NCBI GenBank assembly: GCA_014529385.2
Contig: CM043968.1
Location: forward strand, 27,109,013 to 27,173,012
Direction: 5' to 3'
Source: Adiantum capillus-veneris
Taxonomy: Eukaryota > Streptophyta > Polypodiopsida > Polypodiales > Pteridaceae
Length of the DNA stretch: 64,000 bases
Shown here: in pieces, positions 32,650 through 44,980 of the stretch
How positions within the stretch are numbered: position 1 is the first letter of the stretch
Layout of the letters: each line of letters begins with the position of its first letter
The notes under the pieces: generated by a model
The model's input: the letters and a program-made list of their open reading frames with translations, nothing else
Told to the model about the DNA's origin: nothing
Database searches by the model: none
Program-made: the position numbers and the translations under genes

Positions 32650-34465
32650 TGCCAGAGTTATAGTGGATAACACAGTTTTGTAGATGTGGAGATAACCTGG
32701 AGGACTCGGGAGACTGATTGGCTTCAGTTTTGTTAGGTTTCAATGTTGTGAATTTTGATTGCGACATTCAAATAATGTGGAAAGGAGGCACAGTCAATCA
32801 CTGCTCTCACTTGTAAAGACAGGTTAAGCTTCCTTTTTTTGAAGGGCTTCTTTAATGGAAGAAACAGTAATACTTAATAACCCGTCTAATTTCTTGTCTA
32901 TCTATTGTGTGACTGTGGAAATTAATGGGTAAAACAAGATGGGTGTTAATACAGTTGCCTTCTCACACAAGATTGTAGAAATGGAATTGGTGTGTTTGTG
33001 GAGGCGGGTGAGAGAGGGAAATGAAATGAAATGAAATGTTATATTAACGTCTTCAAAAGGCCAAAATGACCTACGAGACCAGAGCGTTACAATGTGGTGA
33101 ATCTGACACAAAGTCAGAGTAACAAAATGAAATGACAAAATGTTAAACTGATAAAATAAAAGTACTATGGGATCCTAAACTGGTAGGCGTGAACTAAGCA
33201 GCTAGCTGGGGGTAGCTAAATCACAAGTCATTGGAGATCCAGCATCGGTCGTTGGCGGATCTCATCAATCTCCTCCATGGACAGTAGTCTGATCGGGCGT
33301 CGTGCATGTTGGGCCAAAGTGGTCCGAATCCTTTGATGTAGCCTCTGTCGATGCTATGAAGTCCTCTGCAGTTGTGGGTGTTTCGATCTCCCTAGCTCAA
33401 CCGCTTGATCGATCAGCGTACCTCTGGTGTGAGGCAATGAGATCTGCTGTGGTAGTAGCTCCTCTGGGTGTCCAGTGTTTGCTCTATAGAAGTCCGTGAT
33501 GTGTCTTCTCTGAGACTGGCTAGTCTCTCCTCTCATCAGGCTCTCTTTGTGTCTGCGCAGCTTGAGCAGAAACAAACCTAGACATCTATGATCCTCATAC
33601 CTCATGACTTTGGGGAGAGGTCCAAAGCCCTCTCTGAAAAGGACCCTCAATTTACCCCGTCGTTACCCACCCCGAGTTCACCCCTAGTTCACCGGCCTTG
33701 TAGGGTATGGGTTGAACTCAAGAACTCCCAAATGTCACACAAAAGCCCTATTGTCATGCTAGCACGTGTAGTTGCCATGTCGGCACGATAGACGGTCACA
33801 CCTTAGTTTACCCACCCTTAGTTCACTCCTAGTTCATCGAACAATCGGACAGCTGATGTCAAAGCTACTATGTGCCCCCAAATTTGGGCCTTGGATATAC
33901 TTTGGCCAACCCCTATGTTATATAGTGAACCCCCCCCCACCCCCCCCCCACCACACACAAAAAAAAAAAACACACATACAAATTAATAAATCATGATTTT
34001 GTTACCTACGTTGATAATTTTCCTCTCAAAACTTGGCTACTTTCTTATTTTGAATATATACTTGAATCTGTCATTTTTTGGTGTTATGGTCTTTCTGTTG
34101 TGATTACACAAAAGAAAGGAAAAGAATAACTTGATTGGTTATAATGATTCAAAAAATATGTTATACCTTTCGTTTTTTAAAAGTTGCTTCTTTGAGAAGG
34201 AAATTCTTTGTGAAGAGTTGATTCTCTTTCTTTGGTTCTTTTCAGAAGATTTTTCAACAATTAAGAGATATCGAGGAAAAAGAGGTCCTATGGCCCTTAC
34301 CTATTGTCAAAAGAAGGGGGGGGGTATGTGACATTTTGCCCTACCCTCCCTCAAACTAATTGGAAAAGCTCCCTCCTCTCACGTTTTTTGGCTAAACATT
34401 CACAAGAAGTTTTGGACAGATTCTCACAATAATTCCCACATAATGACTTACCTCAACATCATGTG
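32650..34465. other. No recognisable gene
   Basis: Contains an (AAATG)n short tract near 33020-33040, a stretch of repeated GTTCACCC/TAGTTCA pieces at 33650-33850, and a mixed C/A homopolymer at about 33930-33975. Short open frames only. Confidence 0.5.
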
Positions 34466-34653
34466 CTTCTCTGAGGGAGGCACGGCATACCTAGCTAGGT
34501 ACGATTGGGGGCAGGGGACCGCCGGCCCGGTGGGGGGCCAGTGGTCCCCTGCCCCAAATCGTACCTAGTTAGGTATGCCGTGAGGGATCGAGCCGGTGGT
34601 CCCCTTGCCCCCAATCGTACCTAGCTAGGTATGCGGTGCCTCCCTCAGAGAAG
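34466..34653. mobile_element. Foldback (MITE-like) inverted-repeat element
   Basis: The ends are inverted copies: CTTCTCTGAGGGAGGCAC at the left and its complement at the right, and the match extends through GCATACCTAGCTAGGTACGA to GGGGACC, about 55 bp with few mismatches. A third copy of the GGTACGATT...GGGGACC part, inverted relative to the left arm, lies in the middle (34530-34582). At 188 bp with no coding capacity this is a typical foldback element. No clear target duplication was found. Confidence 0.78.
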
Positions 34654-35558
34654 CTTATTAGATTGTGCTGGTAATCAGATTGTGCTCATCAAAGGGCTTT
34701 AAATTTTTGCAAACTAGTACGATGGTAGGCAACAATAGTACTTTGAAGTTTTCTTATTGGTGTCTTCATTAAACGATTGGAATTTGGAAATTTGATCTAT
34801 GAATGTAGCAAGTGGTTCATAATTTGGGAAATGTGGTCTTTCTTTGGAACCTTTTTTGCATATGCAAATGGAAAGGTTGATCCTAGCTAAAATGTGACCT
34901 TATCTAATAAATTCTAAGAATATGGTGTAATGGTATCCCATCACACTATGACTACTCACACCATGGTTTAAGCTGAATTCTAATAATATGAAATTACTCA
35001 TAATTATGCCTTAAGCGTATCATAATTTTGGTTCAAAACTATGTATATAAAGGGATTGCATGGTGTAGGGAAAGGACAGTCAATGTCCTTGCAAATTCTA
35101 GCTTCTGATAGTGACGCATGGGGTTCCGTGTGCTGATGTGTCAATGCAGTACAGGTTGTTGCAAGCTTGCGTTCCATGTGCTCATTTGGCAAGCATCGAA
35201 GCATGCAGATCTCATATTATGAATTTTAATTGCCACTAAATGGATGGTCCAGATTGGCCGCCCCACTCTCCTAGACTTTGACGGGTTGATAATGCTCTAA
35301 CCTCAAAAAGCATGTGGGACCTTACACTAGCACCAAGTGACCTTATAATGTTTATACATAGAAACTAGCTTGATGGGCTGCAAATTTGTTTTCACTCTTG
35401 AATCTAATAAACACTAATTGTGTACTTGAAAACTCACACCTTCTTTTTTTTGGTGGAATTCTATATGGTTTCCAATAGCTAGTAGCCTTAGCAGTTTTGA
35501 GATTTGGTGATCTTGATAAATCTATACAGCCTCCGTCTTCTTGATTTATTGAACCCTT

Positions 35559-35627
<69 letters not shown>

Positions 35628-35650
35628 CATGTACTTCTAGTAAATGAATG
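34654..35650. other. No recognisable gene; ends in (GA)n
   Basis: AT-rich sequence without coding features. A GA microsatellite of about 62 bp (35562-35623) lies just before the left copy of the 2.6-kb repeat. Confidence 0.5.
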
Positions 35651-35659
35651 TAACTTCAT

Positions 35660-36137
35660 CCATTTCCACACACACTCACATACACACATATGAGTTGCCT
35701 TTTGACCATGCCCTCACAACTCTCCCTCCAAAAATGGGGATATTTTGAACTTAAGGTACTACTACGCTTATATAACGTACATTGTTTGATCTTATCAGTT
35801 GCCTCTTTTGAGGTACTCAACCACATCAGTAGTGGGGGATTTTTTCACATAAACCCCCCGGGGTGACCGATGCATTTCTTTGGCATTTGACACAAAGCCA
35901 CCTAGCTTTGATTGCTTACCTCCCTTATAAACATGGAGCCTAAACCCCTTGTGGGACTACTGTCTTCTTAAGGGGTGGAGGTTTTTGCCCTACATGGGAT
36001 TCCACCCTTCACACGGCACTTGCCTTGCCACTTATTAACTCTTGATATTTAGAGGACTTTTATGACCCATATGTAGTGCACATGCATAATGACTTATCAC
36101 GCCTAGTATTGTGCCTCACTCCCTGCCACAGTACTGA

Positions 36138-36172
<35 letters not shown>

Positions 36173-38280
36173 ACATGCGGGCTTGTTGCTTATGACAGTA
36201 CGCCTCTCTCTAACTTAATCCCTACAATGAATACCATGGCGGCCACCTATCGTTTTCTTGGGCCTTGAGATTCGGGTTTGACTGAATGTGCAAATCGTGT
36301 GGGAGATCTTCCAAACTTGGCATTTCTTGACGCCTCCACCTATGTAGCTTTCTATATAAGGAGGTGAGAGTTGCTTTGGCCCCTCACTTAGCCTTGTTTT
36401 TGCGTTTTGTGTGTGTATGTGAGTGAGGAGAAGGGGCTTTCTTTCCGCCTACTTACTGTGGAGCTATGGAGTTGGTTGAACATGGTGTGGCTTCTCAGGT
36501 AATGTGGTTATCTCATGGAAGTACTATGGTTTTTCTCATGTTACCACTTGGTAATTATGACACAAATTTGCTTCACAACGCCTGTTTATGTGTTAGTAGG
36601 TTGTCGAGCTGTCTTTTACTATTCAACCTGTTAATGATTGGGCTAAAATCATAATGATACTCACCATTTTTTTTTGTTAAAACAGGCTGAGCTAGTTGTA
36701 CTAATGTTGATTGACCATAGTTAGTGGTTCAGTATTGCACCGACATTGAAAAATTTGTTATGCTAAAAGGTGCAAAATTAATTAAAGTAAGAGTGGCTAC
36801 GGATTGACAGTTCTGACACCCTGCCTTTCGAAAACGTGAAGCGTTTGATTGATTCTTATATGTTTTTTTAAAAACCTAGTGGACAAAGTAGTTCTATTTT
36901 CTTATGATCTGGCACAACCTGGATTGTGGATACAATGGCATGTGTGTTTCGACGCTAAACATTGGTTCTTTCTGCTCTAGGTATACTACACTGTGCTGTG
37001 GTATCTTACTAGTTATAATCGTTTAAATTGAAAGGTTTGATATGGAATGGATTATACATAGTTCTTTTGGGATAATTTTTTGGTACCATTTGGCTCATTC
37101 AAAGACCTATACAATAAAAAATGTATAGTACCTCACAAATTGATGAGTATTAAAGACACAAAATGCTTTATGGGCAAAAATTGGGAATAAGACACTTGGA
37201 TCAAAAGGGGTGGTGGCCTTCTGATCAGAATTTTAGTTATATAAATAGCCATTTAAATTAATTTGTTTAAAAAAATGGGGTATATAATAACCTTATCTAT
37301 AACTTATATTAATGCACTTGTATCTTAAAAGGAGTGATAATATTTTTTATTACAAGTTTAAAAATAACTTAAAAAAAACTCACACCTTATACTTTCCAAA
37401 TACAAGAATAAATGATTTAGATTGGACAATAGCTTTTAAGTTAAAAAGGTTGTAAGATAAACATGGATAACAACTAATAAAGTCCATTGACACCTATGAA
37501 TGTATTTAAGCCTAATGTATATGTTGTCTTGTTGGAATGGATGCAGGTGAGGACTCTATCCTTTCTTTGAATTTTTTTGGCTTAGCTGTTGTCCATCACT
37601 ATTATACCAAACTCTTGCTACTTTTGTGAAATGATCAGCTCAAATTACCTGTTGTATATAAACACTAGAATGAGACCTCATTCTTATAGCTATGTACAAA
37701 TATAATTCAAAGGCCGAGTTGTGTTTGTGGAGTTTTTGTGCTACCCCTTGTCACTTGTCTAAAGCAAGCTGTCTTTTGAACTTTCATGTTCTTTTGTGTA
37801 TATTTATTAGTGTAAAACAACAACACACACGTCCTAAACACAAGGGTCTCCCAGTTTTTTGGGAAAATTGGGACGCTTGCTTTAGGGATTTGTTTGGACT
37901 ATAGAGCTAAGTCGGATACACTGTCTAGAATTCTTGTTTAGGTGGGCTGGTGCTAGGCAGTCCCTCTTAGACTATAGTTCAAGATTCTTGCTCACGGCTA
38001 TCCTAGTCTTTTGACTTTGTCTAAAGCAAGCTATCTTTTGAACTTTCATGTTCTTTTGTGTATATTTATTAGTGTAAAACAGCAACACACACGTCCTAAA
38101 CACAAGGCTCTCCCAGTTTTCTGAGGGAATTGGGACGCTGGATTTAGGGATTTGTTTGGACTATAGAGGTAAATTGGATACACTGTCTAAAATTCTTGTT
38201 TAGGTGGGATAGTGCTAGGAGGTCCCTCTTAGACTATAGTTCAAGATTCCTGCTCACGGCTATCGTAGTCTTTTGACTTT
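35660..38280 (+). repeat. 2.6-kb dispersed repeat, copy 1, with TATA box
   Basis: Matches 55.09-57.65 kb in the same orientation along most of its length (for example TATGAGTTGCCTTTTGACCA and CACACACGTCCTAAA). It contains CTATATAAGGAGGTGAG near 36351 followed by GCTATGGAGTTGGTTGAACA, a start codon at 36466, and a splice-donor-like CTCAG|GTAATG. An acceptor-like GGATGCAG|GTGAGG lies near 37545. This suggests it carries a promoter and first exon. It could be one of a pair of long terminal repeats. No TG...CA ends are evident. Confidence 0.7.
37757..38280 (+). repeat. 262-bp tandem duplication inside repeat copy 1
   Basis: Two units starting at 37757 and 38019 (GTCTAAAGCAAGCT...TTTTGACTTT), highly similar. 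Copy 2 at 57.4-57.65 kb has only one unit, so this arose after the copies split. Confidence 0.88.
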
Positions 38281-41200
38281 TAAACCTCCACATCACTTGC
38301 ATTCTTCTTCTTTGAAATTGGTGCCCAGTATTGTATCTTCACTTGAAGATAGGTTGCTGAGTCATTGTTCTGATCAATATCTGTTGTTGCTGCCACTCCT
38401 AACCAAATTGGATAATTTTCATCACAAGGTTGCACAAGTACAAAGTCTCCCTTTTCCACATCAAGAGTTGGGTTGAACTCCTCAACAGGTTTGTTGTGCA
38501 TTGGACCACAATAGTGGCCCTCGATTATGTCAAGTACTTCATCTAGACCATCTTCCAGTGGAACTTCAAGAGGATGATCTTGTTCACGTATACTCCTTGG
38601 TCAAAAGTCATCAAATGAAGTGTTTTTACTTTGTCCAGGGTTTTGCATAGCTTGCATGAGATTCTCCCAGTACATAAGAACTGGGTTGATCCACCTAGCA
38701 TACTCACTTTCATCTCCTTTCTCTTGCAAGTGATCTTTCCACCAACTAACATACTTCTTTAATCCTTCCATAACTTTCTCACTATCTTTAACATACTCAA
38801 AGGGTGGTAATACTTTTGGAACACCTTCAGGAAGCTTGGCTCCTCCTTGGTCATTTCTCTTCCATAACTCTATACCATTTTCAAGTAACCAATCCACATT
38901 TTTAGGGTGTACTTTGTACTGCATCAAAGGTATTCCATCACTCTTATAGAACCTAAATTGCAATAGCTTTGAATGACCCACTAAGCTATCTGCTCCATCA
39001 TGTAAGAACCCCTTTACAAATCCTTTAAAGTCTGCCACCTTTTGTAGGAGAAAAGGTGCTGGATGCATGCTAACACACTCACTGAAGATCTTCATCAAAT
39101 GTGGAAATGTAAAAATGGCTTGGTTTCTAAGCTTCTCAGAAAAGCGACTGAACAATGCATCAACGTCTTCATGAGTGTGACCAACCATAAGAAATCCAAG
39201 CTGCACAGTGTCAAATACTCCTCGTGCAACCAACAATGATAGGTATGCAAACACATATCGATTCTTATTTTCTGAACCACAATTGTCAAGTTGCAACAAC
39301 AATGTTTTTTGGCAACCTCTTGAACCCAAATACATTGCCATCCTCCTGTACATGTGCATTAGTAGCAAAGATTGATTGCATCCTTGGACAATCATTTCCC
39401 TGTCTAGAAGCAAAATTCTCAGTGTCCACATTCACATTTGTGATTAGATCAGTCTCTGCCTCTTCATTCTGAGCACTCTATTCCTTGCAGTACTAGTTTT
39501 TCTCTTTAAGCACTTTCATATGGTGATAGAGAGAAGTGGTAGACAAAACACAATCAAAAATATTTGTTCGTGGTTCTACACTTGAGTTTTCTAAGCTCAA
39601 GTCACCAAACATATGTTTATCTCTTCTTTCTAAGTTTCTTAGACATTTTGAGAGAGATGCAATTGTGAAGTTGGGATCACTTGGCCATAATCCAAATGCA
39701 AAGTGACCATAAGCTGTTTGTCCATGTCTCCATGAGTGAGCAATCCTGTCAAGGATACTGGAAGCCTCTCAACTCCATTGAGAGATTTTGGAACTCGTTT
39801 AATTTGTGGTATAGCAGTCTTACTCTGGTCCATCTTGTCATGTATAATGCACAAGAACTTGGTTGGATTCATTTCTGAAGAGCTCCTCCAAGCATAGTAA
39901 AAATTTCTACAGCTCATTTGTTGCAACATGTGTGCTCTCCTCTGTGCCATGTATCTAGCACGCTCCACTTGATTTTTGGTAGACTCCAGGGTGACCTTTA
40001 TTGATGTGCAAATGTCACATTTAGAGAATGTGCTTGATTTTGATAAAGTGATTGCCTTGAAGACTGTGTTCCACAACCTTGAGAATGTTGGCTGTGACAA
40101 CGTTTTGTATTTTATTGTGACAAGTGTGTCGTTTACTTCCCGCAAAATGTCCACTTGTTTGTACATCATTGGTAGAACACGTTGAGTTTCCCGAGTGCCA
40201 TGCATGGTTGTCCTTGACTTATGTGGCATCTGATCTGCATTATTATCTATGAAGCCCTGTATGAGTGCTTTTGCCATCTCAACATGTGTCAATATCTTCC
40301 TTATTATTCTAGTGTTTCCATGATTGCCATTGCATGCTCCATCCAAGAATTTTTTATGTAGCATGTAAAATGTTGACTTTCCTATTCCATGCATTACATA
40401 CCATGCTTTACTACAAACCTTCTTTCCATCAAAAGTAAACTCAAAGCATTACTCTTCTTGATCTTTTCAATGAGCCATGCTCATACAATCCAATACAAAT
40501 GTGCATCGGCTAGTGTAGCTTTGTCCCCAAAAGTCTGCCCTCGCTTGCATGATTTTGGATTTGTTTCCAATCTGGCAGCATCGCATCTCACAACAATCAA
40601 TTGTTGCAACTTTGTGAATGTTTGCAGCATCACATTGTTTGTTGAAAGCATGAGCATTACCTTTTTTTTTTCTAGGCCTAACTCTATGTACATAATTCCT
40701 TTTCTTACCTGTCCCATCTCTTATATCATAGTCACTGGCAATGGCATCCTGCTCTCTATCATTTTGAGTATGAAGAAGAAGACCTAGTTCTGTACTGGTG
40801 ATACCTTCTTCAAAACTAGTTTCAGTGTTGTTATCTATGCCATCATCCTCATACTCATCACTGGAAGCATATAAGCTGTCAAGGGAATCTCCCGTTTCTT
40901 CCATGAGAGGATCTTGAATACCCTCAATGGCAGAAGAAGATCCAGTGTCTTTGATCAAGGGCTCACCATTCTCAAATGTGAGCTGCATAATAGGCCAGCT
41001 TACCAAATTCAAACTTGAAATATCACTTTGATGTGGATGCATCGACCCTTCCACAATGACACCCAAGCTACTCTCACCTAGTTCAGTACAGTTTATAGCC
41101 TCATATGGGTGGACCAGCAATACCACTCCATTACCAAGTTTTGTAGATCTATTGTCAGCCCAAAGGATGACTCTTTTCTCTTTCCAACTCGCTCTATCTA

Positions 41201-41600
41201 TCAAGCCATCTTCTTGACCAACAAGAAAATCCTCATCTATTGTGTGAGATTTTCCTCTGTCCATAACAATATTATGCAATGGCCATTTGATGATGCTTCC
41301 AACTGCTTGAGACATGGTTCTTGCATCCATTGTGACGAATGGAATCAAGAAGGTGTCATCAAAACTTTCTAGTACATCACCACACATGTTGTGCCAATCA
41401 TTCAAAACCACAACGTTGAGATGCATCAGTGGAATGAATAACCCCACGAGCTTTCCTTGTGGAACCATCAACAAGAAACACTGAATCACCTTGTTTTGGA
41501 CCCTGCAATTTTTGAGAAAATCAAGAGATATCAGTAAAATTGTATGTCTGAGCATATAACTCAAAATTTAATGCATTCCCAAGATACACTCACAATTTTG
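38280..41600 (-). pseudogene. DUF7869-type transposase-like protein, broken
   Basis: A single minus-strand frame runs from 41564 to 38280 with stops at 40467-40469, near 40450, 39639-39641 and 38601-38603. In order: VGSIIKWPLHNIVMD; a Ser/Asp/Glu-rich linker; IDCCEMRCCQIGN with paired cysteines; CSKAWYVMHGIGKSTFYMLH; a domain with FLCIIHDKMDQSKTAIPQI (Asp); LLLQLDNCGSENKNRYVFA (Asp); FLMVGHTHEDVDALFSRFSE (His, Asp, Glu); and a C-terminal GDFVLVQPCDENYPIWLGVA. QLDN...NKN and GHTHEDVD are hallmarks of the DUF7869 family, common in non-seed plants, fungi and animals. The spaced acidic residues suggest an RNase H-like (DDE) fold, which is inference. An intron acceptor-like TTGCAG lies upstream near 41508, so the N-terminus may be spliced. 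Confidence 0.75.
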
Positions 41601-41639
41601 GCAAAAGCTTGCATCCCATTCAATTAAGAAAATCTACAC

Positions 41640-42470
41640 TGAGTCAATCCATGGAGGATGGTAGGAGACTTGAGCTCAAGTTTGAGCTTGTATGTACATC
41701 CAAGTGCTAGAAATCTAAAGCTGACAAGAGTTGCAAGATAGGGACTATGTTACATTGCAGAGGCACCCATGGAATTTGATAGGAGGATGGAGCCTTTATG
41801 CACATCCAAGTGCTAGAAATATATAGCTCACAAGAGCTACAAAATGGATCTTGAGTTATATTGAATCAACCCATTGGGGATGGTAGGAGGCTCCAACTCA
41901 AGTTTGAGCCTAAACGTACATCTAAGTGCTAGAAATCTAAAGCTGAAAATAGGTCCAAGATGGTGCCTAAGTTACAATGCCGGAGCATAGATGGAGCCTA
42001 AATGTAGGTCTAAGTGCTAGAAATCTATAGCTTAAAATAGTTGCAAGATGGATCTCAAGCTATATTGAGTCAACCCACGGAGGAAGGTAGGAGGCTCAAG
42101 CTCAAGTTTGATCCTAGATGTACATCTAAGTGCTATAAATACCTAGCTAAAAAGAGTTTCACAAAGCCAAAGCTCCATAGAGGCAAGCATGGAATTTTGT
42201 AGGTGGCTCGATCTCAAGTTTGAGCCTAGATGTACATCCAAGTGTTAGAAATCTATACTTGTCACACGGGTTGCAAGATGGAGCCCAAGTTACATGGAGG
42301 CACCCATGGAATTTGGTAGAAGGCTCAAACTCAAGTTTGAGCATAGATGCACATTCAAGTGTTAGAAATCTACGAGCAACAAGAGGTGTGAGAAAAAACC
42401 CAAGCTATGTTGAAGTAGGCTTGAATTTGGAAGGAGACTCAAATTGAAGTTTGAGCTACATTATACATTT
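41640..42470. repeat. ~110-bp tandem repeat array
   Basis: Seven diverged units. The shared core GTACATCTAAGTGCTAGAAA recurs at about 41691, 41798, 41916, 42005, 42119, 42231 and 42350 (spacings 89-119 bp), joined by AACTCAAGTTTGAGCCTA and GTTGCAAGATGGA pieces. Similar AAGTTTGAGCC fragments recur up to 48.2 kb, so the array has degenerate relatives across the region. Confidence 0.8.
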
Positions 42471-43455
42471 AAAGAGTTGTAAGGTGGAGCCAAGGTAATG
42501 ATGAGCTTTACATCAAACCTAAGTTTCCTTGAATGACCTATCAAAAGAGTCGGAGCTTACAAGAAGGTGAGGCTTCAAAGTAGTTGCATGAGTGGCTCAA
42601 ACTTAAGTTCTCGAGCCTAGTTAGTCATATAGTTTTCTTTTAGGATAGGACATTAGTTTGAGTATAGGTGGCCTTGGAGATTATGCTATGACAATTGAGC
42701 CTTGATGGACATTCAAAATACAATGAGGTTTTTTTCTCAGTTGTTTATGTGTAAATCGAGTCTTGGTGTTTTACGTGTTGTAGTAGGACAATTTTACATG
42801 CAAAAAGGTGCCACGAAATCGGTTAAGCAAGAGGGTTGGTGGAGGTGGGTCCCTCAATCATTGATCCTAAGAGGTTTTAGCCAAGGGAAGTCAAAACTAT
42901 GTCCAACTTGTGAGTATTATTTTCTCAAAAGTCTCAAAAAACTAGTTCTAGACACCCCTAACTTCGTCGAATTTTTTGACCCCTTAAGCGTTGTTTTTTT
43001 GAAAACTGTTCATAAAACCTATTGTGTAACAACAGGGTGTAACAACAGGTTTTTTGAACAGGGTTTGTTCACAAAAGCGTAGAGCCGCTCTCAAGCTACA
43101 GGCTTATAAAAAAAGTTTTGCAATCGGACTCCGTATGTGAAAGTTATGCTCATTTTCGTGAAAAGTTTTTTTTTCCACTTCTTTTAACCATCATGAAAAA
43201 CCATTAGTTTTGGTCCACACACCTGAGTTTGCTGATCTAACCTTGGTAGGGTTGGTGGGAAAAGCTATCAAAGACTTTTTAATGCTTTTGAAACCTTCTA
43301 TATTATAATAGGTTTGGATTTTTCTACAGACGGTGACGAATTCAACGATGGCGCGACAGTTTAGATTCTTTACTCCGGCATCTCCTTGCCCTCTACTCTC
43401 GCATCTCCTTGCCCTCTACGTATCTGCTCGCAGCCCCACAAGGCTCTTTTTCACA
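42471..43455. other. No recognisable gene
   Basis: AT-rich, with one open stretch of about 126 codons at 42702-43082 (QEGWWRWVPQSLILRGFSQG) that resembles nothing I know. Confidence 0.4.
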
Positions 43456-43468
43456 CCTCTACATTAAT

Positions 43469-43649
43469 TCTCTCTCCCTCTCTCTCTCTCTCTCTCTCCC
43501 TCTCTCTCTCTTCTACATTAAAATAGGGTTTGGATTTTCTTGCAGACTGTGAAAAAACTGACGACGACGTGATAGGTACGGTTCTTTACTTTCCCATCTC
43601 CCTCTCCTCTATGTATCTATTTGTAGTCCCAAAACGCTCTACATTAACT

Positions 43650-43691
<42 letters not shown>

Positions 43692-43791
43692 CTTTCTCTT
43701 TTTGACTGCACGTGAAGATCTGATATAGCACTGGAGTCTAGATTTGAAATTTGAATGTCAAATTTGAAAGGCTTATCCAGGTGCACCTCTT

Positions 43792-43865
<74 letters not shown>

Positions 43866-44045
43866 TATCTTCTTCTAATCTTTCTGTGTCATTACCCTCA
43901 GCTCCTCTTAATCACTCCCTAATCTCTTCTAATCTCTCTGTGTAATCTCCCTTGCCTCCTCTTAATCACTCCCTAATCTCTTCTAATCTCTCTGTGTAAT
44001 CACCCTTGCCTCCTCTTAATCACTCCCTCCCTTCCTCTTAATCTC
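43469..44045 (+). repeat. Microsatellite cluster and 54-bp minisatellite
   Basis: (TC)n at 43470-43511, (GT)n at 43653-43687, (CT)n at 43793-43827 and (GT)n at 43832-43863. Next come three units of about 54 bp (TCCTCTTAATCACTCCCTAA followed by TCTTCTAATCTCTCTGTGTA) from 43895 to 44040. A TTTGAATGTCAAATTTGAAA segment lies between. Confidence 0.88.
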
Positions 44046-44975
44046 TCCTAACCTGCATCAATCAAAATTTCATTTTACTAACCATTGTAACTTGTCTTTT
44101 GAGATTACATTCATAGGTCCTAAACTTCTACTCTCCTTTCAGATATTCCTCTCCTCTAATCTGTTGTCCTTTTTCAATTCTGAATGCATCTCAACATTCA
44201 GTCTTCAATCTCATTCTATTAGTTTCTAATCTCTATTTAATCTACTTCTAATGACTACATATACTCATTATTGTTTGCTACCGTCTCCTTGATACACTTT
44301 TTAAACTCTATCATTAAGTTAATCAAACTATAAGTACGTCTAAAATCACGCTCTATAAATTGATAATAAGTGGCTATTCTCTAATTAGAGTACTTAATCA
44401 ATAAGTACTCTAATTAACTTTTTTTAAAACTGTAATTAAATAATTAATCTACTTAAAGAAAAAGATAGATAACAACACTTACTTGGTTGGGTACTGAGTG
44501 TGACATTTCCACTTGACGTAGATTCTTTGCTTTTGATATTTAGCTCGTTTTTGGTGCCTTGTTTCCTTGTTGAGAAACTAGAACAATGAACTGATGTAGC
44601 TTAAGCCTCACTTTCTAATGCTCTCAAAGCCACTCTAGTGTTGCCTCATGCAAGTGCTTGAGACTTAACCAGGGCCAGAGCATAATAGCTCATATGCAAG
44701 TGACACTAAATCTTAAGTTAAAACCCTACTTTAAGTTCTAAATGAGCACATGGAGGTCTTGCTTGAGCCTACGATAGACTATAGCACAAACAAGCGAGGC
44801 TCTAACTTAAGTTTGAGCCCCACTTACATATACCCATGTATTTTGGACTTTGCATAGATGTATGTGAGCATATAAAGAAACAATTCAATCTAGCTAGACT
44901 TGAACTTATTAAGTATGCGTTTCAATCCCACAAGTTAGAGCCTTGTCAATATTGATGTTGGAATTTTCAATTTTG
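44046..44975. other. No recognisable gene
   Basis: AT-rich interval with degenerate AAGTTTGAGCC pieces like those at 41.6-42.5 kb. It ends in an intron-like T-rich tract and acceptor TTTTGCAG at 44973-44980, before the open reading stretch that follows. Confidence 0.4.
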
Positions 44976-44980
44976 CAGAC

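Noticed and set aside
33000-33990. Coding gene on either strand 3' of the aminotransferase
   Set aside because: Only short frames with repeat-like composition and homopolymers.
42702-43082. 126-codon plus-strand frame as a gene
   Set aside because: Low-complexity flanks, no recognisable domain, no splice or promoter context.
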